Positions 38,101 to 49,500 of a stretch of 64,000 nt of DNA are shown in pieces. A program made the translations under genes and the position numbers. Location: the NCBI GenBank assembly GCA_013398955.1, contig VWPU01005257.1:124001-188000 (forward strand), in the 5' to 3' direction. The notes beneath the pieces were generated by a model, which was given only the letters and a program-made list of their open reading frames with translations, made no database searches and was not told the origin of the DNA. The stretch's first letter is position 1, and every line of letters starts with the position of its first letter. This stretch comes from Callaeas wilsoni. Taxonomy: Eukaryota > Chordata > Aves > Passeriformes > Callaeidae.

Positions 38101-40516
38101 ATTTTTAAAATTTTATTATTTTATTTAATTTACACTCCAAAGTAGTAAGCTCCATCCTGTATCCCATTGGTGTATGAAGAAATGCTTCCAAAACAGCTTT
38201 TGTTTTGATTTGATTAGGTTGAGGCCAAAATTCTTATACTCTCAGGAAAAAAGAAGAAAAAAAAAATCTCTGCATGCCTCTTCTGCACAAAGATATTACA
38301 ATGTTTTATCATGCCTCTCAACACCGCTCAGTTTTACAGGTAAACAAACACAGGAGCTAATTTTTTCCAGCAAAATAATCTGAAATAGGGCTTCACATCT
38401 GCATGAATACAAGCTGTTTATTTTTAGATGCCTAATTTAGGCAACTCGTTTTAAAAATTCCACCCATACAGACGCCAAGTTATTTTCCGAGGTCACACAT
38501 TGAGGCAGCGACAGCCCTGATGAAAAAGCCCAGGCATCCTTGTCCTCACAATCATTATCAGAAGGCAAAGAGAAGGGGTAAATTGCACACTCCCCAACAC
38601 ATCCATGCAGGAAGGAAGGAGACTGAGTCAATTCTACCGGGATTTCAATCTACGCTTGTTAGAAATACAGATAATTCCAGTTAGGATCCACTGGGCTTTA
38701 AATAGTTTCTAGACGAAAATGGCAGCCTCCCATTACACTTCATTTCACGATTTACTTAACAATTTGCCTTTCCCTAAGCTAAGCTAGGTGTTTGTAAAGC
38801 CACAAGTACATGTCACCTCCCTCTGCTCTTCCATGCTCCCAGGTAGCTTGGAATCTTGCTGATACAGATTGCTTTCCCCTGCCTTGGCTTTAATTCAGGC
38901 GCCAGGCACTGGATCACAAATGGATAACATGAAGATAAAATATTTGGCAGACAATTGACTGTCACACGCTTTCTGTTGCCAAGAAACAAAACAGGATGTA
39001 TTAGAATTATCTCATTAATTAACTTTTCTGTAATTCTGTTTTTTAATGGCATGTTGTTGGTTAAGCAAATGGTTTTTCTTTCAGAAGGAAAAGTGTGTTA
39101 ACCCTAAACAGGTACTTTTAATACATCAGAGGCTGGCATTTAACAGATCTTTACAATAAATAACTTTGGGCCAGATCCACAGCTAGTTATACCTGATACT
39201 AAAAAAAACTCTTTCTTTTTAAAAAAGATTAGGTTAGTGGAGGGATTAGTTTACATCAGCTGACAATCTGAATCCTAATCTTCTGCCATCTCTTTTCCTT
39301 CAGCTTCAGGGAGTTACTAAATGATTTACTACAAGACTGAAATCATGATTTGTAGTTTCACTAACTGCTTTTAAAGAGTTGAGTGCAGATTTTTTTCAAT
39401 GCTCCTAATTTTGATACAAGTTATTTGTAACTGTGATCCACTTGACAAACAATTCTCCTAGAAAAGAAAAATATCTAGATTCTGTCAGTGGCAGAATAAT
39501 GTTTACATCCTTAATTTTTTTCCAAGGAGGACTCAACCTTTTAAAAAGTCAGCTAAGACCTAAATGAAAGGCCTGGCTGAGGGATTAATTCACAATGAGT
39601 AATAGCTGTAATGATTGTCAGACAACAAAAAATTGGTCTTTATTACATTAAAATAAAGCCTAGGTCTGTAAGCACTTCCCATGAAAAAAGCTTACTGATG
39701 CTCCCACAGGTATTTTGCAGATGAGAATGTTTGCTACAGCAAGTTAAACCAGACCAGAAATGCTGAAGACTACTTTCAGTGCACACCACTATGAGCACAA
39801 CAGCATAGTTTTCAAAAAGAAGATGGTTTAAACAGTGCCTCCACTGTTTTCTTTAATGTCAGTGAAAACTTTTCTTATGCCCTGAATATTGTTCAGTGAG
39901 GCAGGGTTCTGTTTATGCTCTGCAAAGAGATGCAGAAAAACAGGGAAGTAAACCCAATTTTTTCTGTAAATCCTGCATGAAAATGTAGACATTTCTAGCC
40001 CACAGCATAAACAGCGATAGGCAAAAGTCAATATTGCAAATGTTCTTCTTCAGCCTTAACAAAAGCAGCGTTATCTGTGTCAGGATTTTTTAGGAGGATA
40101 CATCACACACGACTGCCAGCTCAGGAGCTCCTCAGGCTGTGACATGATACACCAGGACGTGAGCAATACTCAGTGTTGTGGGTTCCTGACACTGTGCCCA
40201 TCCGCAGCAGTCGGCCTCCCACGTGACACGGTGGGAGCCTTTAAAATGGCAGGTTATTTAATTTAACAGTGTCTCTGCGACATTACATCCTTTGCAAGAA
40301 TGAAAAGAGTATGCTAATGTCGTCTCTAAAGTAAAGAGTTCACTGTTCTTTTGTATGAGAAATCGAGGTGTGGGACTGAGAGGAAAGGCATCATACCCAG
40401 AGGGAAGGAATGGATGCAACTTCCCAGGGTACCACATCTGGCTGCCAGCAGTCACAGGTTGTAACACCCCACAACTCCTCACAGAACCTGATAGAGTTCC
40501 AGCTGAACTCGGTCAG
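32179..40516. other. Unique DNA, no gene seen
   Basis: No repeat family or well-bounded exon was recognised. Slightly GC-richer patches at 32930-33290 and 33660-33960 carry overlapping frames on both strands without domains. A minus frame at 34324-34590 looks protein-like (a KDSLIQLLKEQF stretch) but has no pyrimidine-rich acceptor upstream. AT-rich runs occur near 38040 and 38100. Confidence 0.45.
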
Positions 40517-40840
40517 GCTCTGTAAGAAGTTGTGTAGCAAGGTGGGAACTGGACTCTTCTCCCAAGTAACAGACAACAGGACGAGAGGAAACGGCCTCAG
40601 GTTGTGCAGGGAAGGTTTCAACTGGATATTAGGAAAAGGTTCCCCACTGACAGGGTTGTCAAGCACTGGAACAGGCTGCCCAGGGAAGGGGTGGAGTCAC
40701 CAGCCCTGCAGGTACCTAACAGATCTGTAGATGTGGCACTTGGGGACATGGTTTAGTGGTGGATGTGCCAGTGCTGGGTTAACAGTTGGACTTGATGATC
40801 TTAAATGTCCTTTCCAACCTAAATGACTCTATGATTCTAT
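40517..40840 (+). mobile_element. CR1 LINE, 3' end fragment
   Basis: Clear plus-strand CR1: CTCTTCTCCCAAGTAACAGA, GACGAGAGGAAACGGCCTCA, the GGATATTAGGAAAAGGTTCC block, GGAACAGGCTGCCCAGGGAA, GGGGACATGGTTTAGTGGTG and the TTGGACTTGATGATCTTAAA block. It ends ATGACTCTATGATTCTATG. The encoded peptide is the C-terminus of CR1 ORF2. The copy is 5'-truncated and inactive. The plus frame at 40410-40730 and the minus frame at 40391-40666 both fall on it. Confidence 0.95.
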
Positions 40841-42749
40841 GTAATGTTTTCAAGTTCCATGGGAAAGCTGGTGTAGGGATTAAGTTTCCTCTAGCTCCTA
40901 TACTAAATTTATTTATGGGATGTTCATAAACTTCTCTTGTCACAACTTCATCTATTATTTAAAATAGCTCTTTCTTCTCCCTTCACAAGTATCACAGACT
41001 TTTTGATGTATGTCCTGACAGGTACATTTCTCTTTGACTAAACTGAAGCAACACATCCCTGTTTAGAGACCTACCCAGCACCATCCTGTCATCAAACAAG
41101 GCATCAGCATTTTTCTCTACAGTCATTCACACCCCAGTACACTCCAACTGTACAGCAAAAATCCTTCTTCCTAGTCCCCAAGCACACAAAGGTCTCTTTC
41201 TAGGTAAAACGGAATTTCAACCATTTTCTAGAATCCATAAGATAGTTTTTGTTTGGTTTAAGTGCAGATGCACCTGATGGGAGTATTAAAAATGAGAACA
41301 AATGAACAGTATAGTCCAATAAAAAAAGAATTTGTCTCTTTAATAACTTAGAATTGCTTAGATAAATCACAAATATATCTAAAGGCCAAGGCTCAAAAAT
41401 CTGCTAGAAGGGAAAAATCTCAAACAGCTACAGGTTTTTATAGTCCTACAATTGCTTTAAGTATAAAGCATTGTTGATGGATAAGAATACGGAAGAATTC
41501 AAATGATGCCTTATAACTCTTTTTCTTTTTCTTTGCTGCAAGGCAATTTTTATCTCAGCCTGTTGGATTATATTAAAAATTCTTTCATTAAATTTTTATC
41601 ACCACTGGTATTTCTACATATGACATGTGACTCTAGACTAAGGAATTTCTTTCTTATCACTGGGATTAAACCAAGGTGATACAGAAACCTAAACAAAAGG
41701 AGTTTTTCACAACCATAAATTTAACATATGTCTCATTAATAGGCTCAATGGAAATACCAGGATGTTAACCAGTAGTGAATTTGAGTAAATAATGTTGGAG
41801 GGCGGTGTTGTTTATTTGTTTTGGTTATTCTTATTTCGCTAGGGTAAGCTGAGAAAATTGAAAGTGTTAATGTAACAGACCTTGGGAGCATCTGCACGTA
41901 GTTATTTAACAAATAAGCAGTAAAGAAAGTTAAACAGTCAGAAATGTGCAGGATTAAAATTGATAGCAGGATTAAAATTGATAGAGGTTGTTATGGCAGA
42001 AGAAAGGAAGATTTATTCTTCTTTTAATTCACATTCACATGCTTTTGTACCTGCATGTTTTCTTTAGAAGCAGGGCAACGGCAGTTGCTTCTAGTTAAAA
42101 CACACAAGGGACGCCTCACAGAATCAGTGGTTCTATTTATTTATTTATCACCTGTGTTTCAAAGGACAGAAAATGAGAACCGTGTCCGCTGTTACCTGCC
42201 ATATCTAAGCAGCAGCTCCACACTGCTGTTCCTGTTACTCTGTGCCCCACGCATTATAAACCACACACTCGGGGCTCAGAGAGCTCCTCCGAGTGCAACT
42301 CCTTATTCCATTCTGCCCAAATTTTCTGCTACAGCAAGCAGAAATCTGTCAAGGACTTACACGTGGGACAAGAGACCAAAAATACTGAAATTCACATGGC
42401 CCATCACTCATTTGTCAGGTCATTCACCACGAGGAGGACAAAGTTTAAAAGGAAGAGCCCTGACAAGCAAGAGCAATGCTTGGGGGATGGAGAAGGAGAT
42501 CATTGCTTACGTGAATGCTGAAACTCCTCTGATGTCAGATCCCACCTCATGGCTAGTGCTTGCTTTTACAAGCAGCCCACTGATAGCCTCACTGTCACTT
42601 AAGATAAGAGTAAGGATGATAAGATTTCAGCCTAAAAAAAGTACAGCCTGTGCCTACTGAGTGCAGACCACAGTGTGCAGGTCGAATTGCTGAAGGGCAG
42701 GAGCCCCTACGTTCAGCAGTCTACTGCCATCAGAATCCCAGAGCCTTAA
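40841..42749. other. Unique DNA with one long chance-like frame
   Basis: The 201-codon plus frame at 42055-42660 is the longest in the unique DNA here. It has no recognised domain, no flanking splice signals, and a Ser/Thr/Leu-rich translation with no repeats or motifs. An 18-bp tandem duplication sits at 41949-41984. Confidence 0.45.
41949..41984 (+). repeat. 18-bp perfect tandem duplication
   Basis: CAGGATTAAAATTGATAG occurs twice in direct succession with no mismatch, which points to a recent slippage or templated insertion event. Confidence 0.97.
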
Positions 42750-42750
42750 A

Positions 42751-43800
42751 AGAGAATCAGAGTAAATCCAGCTGGAAGGGACCTCTGGAAGTCTCTAGCT
42801 CAAGCTTCTGCCCAAAGCAGGGCTTGTTCCAAAACCTGACCAGGTTGCTCAGGGCCTTTTTCCATCAATGTCTGAAAATCTCCAGAGACTGCACAACTTT
42901 TCTGGGTAATCTTATCAAGAGTTTGGACACATGCATCGTGAAAAAAGATTTCCTTCTATTTAGTTGGAATTTCTCTTACTGCACCTTGTGACTGCTGTTT
43001 TCTGCCCTTCCTATGCACCAAGGAGAGTGTGGGAAGGGGTTTATACAGAAAACATGACCCACTCAGGTAGCTGAGACCATCAACTGTACCTGCCCTTAGC
43101 GCTCTCTTCCCCAGGCCTACACAAAGCCAGTGCCTTCAGCTTTCCATGCAGGTCCCAAGCTCCAGATCCCTCATCAGCACTCTGCTGCACTTGCTCATTT
43201 GTCAGCATCTTTTTTGCACAGGAGGGTGAGTGTAAAACTGGAAAAAAACTGGAAACGATTCCAGAGGAAGCCCTCAGTGTTGAACATAGAGGAGCAATCA
43301 CTTCCCCTATCTGCCAGCTATGGTCTGCCAAATATTGTAAATCTTACTCTGCTCTGCAGCAAGCTTTCAGTGTCACCAGGACACACTGCTGACTACTCAC
43401 ATTTCTGCCCCTCAGGACCCGCCAGGCTTTTTCTGCAGAGATGCCACCTGGCCAGCCGCTCCAGAATGGCAACCCCATCCAATGTGCAAGATTGCCACTG
43501 TCTTTGCCATCCCACAGTCCTTGCTGGCCCGTTCTTCCAGAATGCTTAAGTCCCTCTGCATGGCAGCCCTGTTCTCCCTGCAGTGCCCTGACTTTCTCCC
43601 AACCTGATGTCACACGTGAACATGCTGAGGGGACATTCTGCTCCACCACTGAGGTCCCTGATGAAAATGTTGGACAGAGCAGCTCCAGCATCAAGCCCTG
43701 AGGTACACTGCTTGTCACAGGCTGTTAGCTGGACACTGATACTTTAAGCCTGAGGGTGTAGCCAGTTTTCCTCAAAGTCCACCCATTTGGTCCATAATCC
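42751..43800 (-). mobile_element. Old CR1 LINE, fragmented (RT piece and 3' end)
   Basis: The 3' terminal part lies at 42751-43030. Its plus strand reads GAATCAGAGTAAATCCAGCT, GGAAGGGACCTCTGGAAGTC, CAGGTTGCTCAGGG and a 'GTGAAAAAAGATTTCCTTC' block, the reverse complement of a diverged CR1 tail. At 43370-43800 the minus strand encodes a decayed RT piece with 'SNIFIRDLSGGAECPLS', equivalent to the CR1 'FNIFINDLD..ECTLS' region. The middle (43031-43369) is not clearly CR1. Frameshifts and stops show an old, dead copy. Plus frames at 42650-42991, 43130-43549 and 43441-43701 are antisense to it. Confidence 0.75.
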
Positions 43801-46125
43801 CCAGTTTGACTACAATTATGCTACATGAAATCAGTTTCTTTGTGTAGTGGCCGGGAGAATAGTGAGCACACTTCTCAAAGCTGCACCCCTGCTACACACC
43901 AAAGACTTCCAGACAGAAATGGAAATAATCAACACTTGTGTCACCAGCTGAGAATTCCTCCCTTTCCCCTGTATTACTACAATAACTTACTCCTTCTGTC
44001 CATCTTTTTCCCATTATAGTCACAGAAGGGATACCAGCAAGGCCTTTTAACACCTCGTTCTCCTGTTATTAATTAATCTGCTCTCCTGCAAAGAACAGAA
44101 GCAGCTAAGATGTGGTCTGTTTCTTCTGTTTAAAAAATGGGCTGTTATACTCAGCCATCTATCCCAGATGAATCAGAAGACAATTCTAGCCTTCAGCCTC
44201 TGAGAACCCTTGGAACAATTTTAAGAACAAAAATTAATACAAGCGAATGAAATTTAGATGGCATTTAACTGAGCCTTTAGTCAGCAGTTTATGCACACTG
44301 GTGACACCCACACACCAATTCTACTAATTTTTATCATGAGTTGCACATTTATTCCATGACAAATCAAAAGTGAAAAAAAACCCAGCCAACAAATAGCTGG
44401 CCTTTTAGCAGGCTGTTTATGTGCACTACAGAGATCAGAAGCTGCATCAAGGTCAGCTGTGCTGCCAAAGCAGGCGGTTCAAAACAAATTCCACCTGGTG
44501 TACCTGTCTGCCATCAGCAATGGGAAAGGCTGAATAACACATTCCTTAAAGACGCCAGCAATGGAAACATAAATCCTTTGTTCCACTCTGAGCAACTGTG
44601 GTTTTTATGGAGACACCTTTACATGGATCACATATTCTCGGAAGCTCAGTTTCCAGATAACTTTATTACAGTGTCACTAATTTTTCCAGCTCAGACTTAT
44701 TTTCAGCTTCAGATCAAATGCTATTTTTAAACTTAAACCCTGGCAAGAAAATTATCCTGGTGGTGTCTGGACTAAATTTATGATTATTATTCTTTTTTCA
44801 TCAATCTAAAATACTAAAATACTAAGAAAGTATGGTGCTATCCACCAATGAAAAAAAACCAAAAAACTAAAGAAACCAAAAACTTTAAATGCTATATAGT
44901 CTTAGACTCCACGTTTAAGAGAGGTCATTTTGTACCAAAGATATAAGACTTAATTCTCTTCCTCTCTAGGCCACCCATAACTTATTCCAAGAGGAACCAG
45001 AATATGTTATAGAGCTGTCTTTTAAAATGTCCCTCTGATCTGGCCATACCAACTCCCTCACCACACATTTCCAAGTCATCTGTCTCAGCAAATATAGACA
45101 TACTCTTCACTACAATCATAAATTAATTTACAAAGCAAAAATTCCTGAAACTCTAGAATGAAAGTGCCATTTTCCAAAAAGTCACATTTAGCAAATTTGA
45201 GAGTACAAGCAGCTTCCAAAGTAAACAAATGAGCTGGGTCATCACAGAAGTCATTCTTACTGTTCTTCAATTATAACCACATAAGAAAACCACATATCTA
45301 ATCCTGGAAATAATCAGCAGTACCTCCAGCCCAATATGCATTGTACACTGTCAGAAATTAAAAACACTGCTCTTCTATGCAAACGATGTTACTTTTGGGT
45401 AAAGATACATCAAAATCAGGAGAAAAAAAAGCCTAAGTATTTCTGTCCCATTGAAGCTGTTGAAAAAATGCAAAATTTCTAGCACCTAATGTAGTTAAAG
45501 CAGATGATAAATCCTGATTCTCTCAAAGGCATTGCTTCCTACTCAATTCTGCCATACCAGAGCACATGCTCCTTTCCAACACAAACACACACACCCAAAT
45601 GTGAAGGCATCTTCTCATAAATTTAAATACACGTTATGAATAAAACTACCGTAAGGCAAGCTGACAGGAGACAAGTTGGGAATACCTTGGATATATTTAA
45701 AATAGCTCCAGTGCCTTGGAGAGGTAATTAACTGTCCTGTCCTAGAACTAAATAATACAGAAGCTGAAATGCATATTTCAGAGCTGCCTGCAGTGAAACT
45801 CTTATTTGCAGCTCAGAATAAAGAAGTTCTATTTAAGGAAAAACCTACTTGAGGGGCCGATGGCTCCAAATCTTTCCTTAAATTAGTTCTCACTTAAACG
45901 TCTTGTGTAAGTCCCATTACCCACTGGAGCAGTAAGGTCTCTGCAGACAAATACCTCCAGACTCCCACACAAACTTGCATTGTTGCCTGTCCAAGTGACC
46001 TGCAGGTTACGTCCCCGGCTGCCCCACTGGGGTTAGAACGCAGCACTGTGTTCCCTGATGAGGTACCTATTCCAGAACTGGGGACAAATGCCTCTGCCTC
46101 TCAAACACGTGAGGGAAGATCTGTG
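43801..46125. other. Unique AT-rich DNA, no gene seen
   Basis: No repeat family, RNA gene or splice-bounded exon was recognised. Frames at 44419-44730 (plus) and 45085-45270 (minus) have no splice-site or domain support. Confidence 0.5.
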
Positions 46126-46129
46126 TGTC

Positions 46130-46505
46130 CTCAGGCCGGTACGAGAACCACCTCCAGAAGCGCTGCCATGCTCCAGGAGAGCTCTGGGAAGCGAGGGGCA
46201 TGAGCCAGGCTGGCGCACTGCTGGCACAGGGCAGCTGCTGACAGCTGGCCAGCGCGGCCGGGCACCGCGGGCACCGGAACGGCTTCGCCGCCTGCACCGG
46301 CTCCAGCTCCCGGACAGCATCCACACCGAGCTCTGCAAGGGCTCAGCCTTCAGCCTGCTGTAGCTCCGGCTTCACAAGCAAGGCACAAGGCATGGGAGCT
46401 CTTGATGGCTTGGCGGTGCCTCTGGCCACGGAGAGCGGCCCTTCGGTGGCGGCCCTAACGCGCCGTCTCACTGCAGCGGGTCTCAGACCTCTCACATCCA
46501 CGGCT
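46130..46505. promoter_or_regulatory. CpG-dense island, possible promoter
   Basis: About 28 CpG sites in 375 bp were counted by eye, inside AT-rich surroundings. The densest stretch is around 46250-46310, with GCGCGGCC, CCGCGGG and repeated CCGG. Open frames run through it on both strands (46058-46363 plus; 46033-46338 and 46067-46324 minus), as GC-rich DNA has few stop codons. None matches a family I know. It may be an unmethylated CpG island promoter for an internal or antisense transcript, or a GC-rich relic of a retrocopy. No TATA box was identified. Confidence 0.4.
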
Positions 46506-49500
46506 GTCAGTGCACTTAGCAACAGAAAAGACAGAAAATTAAAAAATCACCTCTGCATACCCCTCAGAACTACTCCATAAAAGCAGAGGCCTTTTCCAGG
46601 CAGCTTTGAGTATAAAAGATATCTCCTGTGATGCCGAATTAGTGCCTGTGACCAGCACAAACCTTTAAAAATACCCTATGATAAGGCCTTGAATTTGAAG
46701 AGATGTTCAAACATCCTTCTCTGACCAGCAGAGAAAGGAGTCTGTCAGAATATTCTCAATTTTTTTACGTGGCAGAGTGGCACAGGCATAGCATAAGACT
46801 GATATTCAAGTTGTAATTTAGAGAACAAACATAACAAACAGCTCAGAGCAGTTTCCATGCACCCATCCTTTCCTCCTTTTTTATAGCCTTTCTGAATTTA
46901 AAAGGGAGACACGGCTTTTTTAAAACAATCTTGGCTGGGTCACTAATAAGAACAACAGCAGCAACAAAAAATTACACGCTGGGACTAACTGGCAAGATCT
47001 GGCAGTACAGGAGGCCCCAAGGCACAGAGCCAGACAGCTGGAGCTCACTGGCCAGGTGGTGCATTCGTTCCTTGGGGAACCTGGCATTAGTCTCACCCAG
47101 CAGCTGAACCACAGAATAATTCTGGCTTAAGTGTTGGAAAAAGTGTTTAAAGACTTGCGCTCTCAGCTGTGGGTGAAGGTGGCATACATCAGAGCCAAGG
47201 TAAAGCAAATGTAAATTACTGCACTGGGAGTAGGAGGTAGGCAAAATGTACCAGATTTAGAATGAGTCCTTAGTCCCTGATGCAGGCTTGAAGCAATGGT
47301 TCCCCACAGAGGAGACATTTGGACACTGGGGATGTGGCCCACTGGGGTACCGCAGTGGGTCCCTCTTTACAATAATTACCTACTGTGGCACTGAGGATGT
47401 AGACAGGCAGAATTATTTTTGAATGCTGGCAGTCTTTACACACAGACTGTAATGGGTTTTCTGCCTGCAGACATTGCAGAAAATTAATTCAAATTAACTT
47501 CTGAAATGGATTACAGAAACTACTTCAAAGCCTTTCTGGACACTCTCATTCATAAGTAAGAGTGACCTTTATCAATTTCAGTTAGCTCATTACAAGAATA
47601 AATTAAGATCAATCAGAGCCCCTTTAACTCTGAATTCACTTCTTTATTTAATTTGGATTAATTGTTCCTGTGTCTCTCCATCAGACCGTGTCAAACTATG
47701 AGGCCAGAGAACAAATGGAAAGAAACAAACATTCCTTCAATATCTTCCTGGTCATTACACTAAGCCCCCTGTAACATAACATGTTCTCACGTAAGGCTGT
47801 TACATTCTTGCCTCTAACACAAAAGTAACTGTGGCTGTAAAACTCACTGTTTTGGATAAAGGCAAAACATCCAAAAAAACCTGGCTTTCCTGGACACACA
47901 ACTTCCACTGTTCCATTCATATATTTTACTTTCTTCTCTAGGGCTGTAACATCCACAAAAGTTCTGAGCACGTTTAACTCCCCCAGGAGGTCTTGGGCCA
48001 ATGACAGGAGTAGCGAGCAACTGGTAAATCTGTCATTTCTAAAATCCTTCTGTCATCCCTCTCCACTATTCCCTAAATCCCATTACCAGAGAGCTGATTT
48101 TGTGTTGGTGACTGTACCCATGCACATGGGACAGCACAGCCAGGTACCATCTGCAATTACAGCATTACAGAAAAATGTCATATTTCCCACAAATATTTGG
48201 CAGCAAAAGCCTTGTGTACTCCAGGAAAGCAGCCCTTGGAACAGCTAGGGGCAGCCTTTCTCCCACCCCCAGTCCCCTGAAAAGGTTAGGTCATGTCTGG
48301 AGGTCAGTGAGGGACAAGGAACACAGGGTGTCAGGAACGACAGGGTCCCATCTCCTCACAGCAGCAAAAGCAGCAGAAGCAAATGACGCATCTGTCAGGC
48401 CTCGCTCCAAAGGCAATCGCAGAGGAATGCTGTGGATGCTGCCAACTGTGATTTGAGCTGCACTCGACAGCCCTCAGCTTCTCCTCAAGCGCAGACTATA
48501 TACAGAGGCTACTGCAGGAGCTCAAAGCAATGAACCAAAACACCCTGCATTCTACACAAGTCTTCAGAGCTGGAAACAGGCTCAAGGATCTGGTAGCAGT
48601 CGCTGAGCACTGAGGCTTTTCCTTATAACCAGGGTTGCCAGCTGCCTCACTTGTGGACAGGAATAACTTGTTTTGACAGATTTACTGCTCTTGCCATTTC
48701 CCCCCAAACCTTTAATGAAGTTTTTATGAACCATTTCCTTCAAACACCCTTTCACGAGTTGACAATGCAAGGAAGTTACATTTGCAGAGTGGAACAAAGT
48801 CAAGCAGACAGATGGGAGGCAAAACAAGCTGAGAAGAAACTCACGCTGCTTGCCAAGCATCTTCCTAATATTTTCCACAACAAGCTGTAAGCAGTATTCC
48901 CCACTTTCTCAAATATCACGTTTTCCCTAAGATCACGATTTTTAAGTCACCTTCTACTCTCTTACAGCATTACTAAAAGAACAGAATTAGTCAGACAACC
49001 TTTTTACCTAATTGGAGGAGTAGCTTTGTTACATGTGGCAAGAATCTGCACTTATGTACCTAAAGCGATGAGCAGTGGAGGAACTGAGCAGCATTCCACT
49101 GATCCAGCCGGTGTGACATTGACTTCCTAAAGAAAATCAGCCCAGTGGTAGGGTGTTAACTGAAGGCTTTGCCAGTTACTTTGAAATTCAGATGAGCGTA
49201 AACCTTGGACTCCAGAGACTGAGCTGTACTGTCAGTGAAACCTGAAACAGCACAAACCAAGGCGAGTTTGTTCTTGTGTTGCCACCTATTTCAGTTACTA
49301 TGGGTTTGCAATATGCATGCACGAGGAGGGTGCGTGAGGGGAGGGGGTTACCACGATCCTGTCTCCTTGTCCTTGGCATTCTCACTGTGTGTCGTTGTGG
49401 AAGTGCCAACATTACCAGCACACAGCTATGAGCAGAAAGGCAGCAGGAGTGAAGCAGGGAAGAGCAAGAAGGAGGCGGTAATGAAATGCCTGCAGTGGCA

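Noticed and set aside
46067..46324. Minus-strand frame with a CPRC zinc-finger-like start
   Set aside because: The two cysteines are not followed by a histidine pair at zinc-finger spacing, and the frame lies in CpG-dense DNA where open frames are expected.
47696..48001. Minus-strand frame with an exon-like beginning (LLGELNVLRTFVDVTALEKK)
   Set aside because: No ATG start, weak acceptor, poor donor (CAG/GTTTTT), and the second half is low quality.
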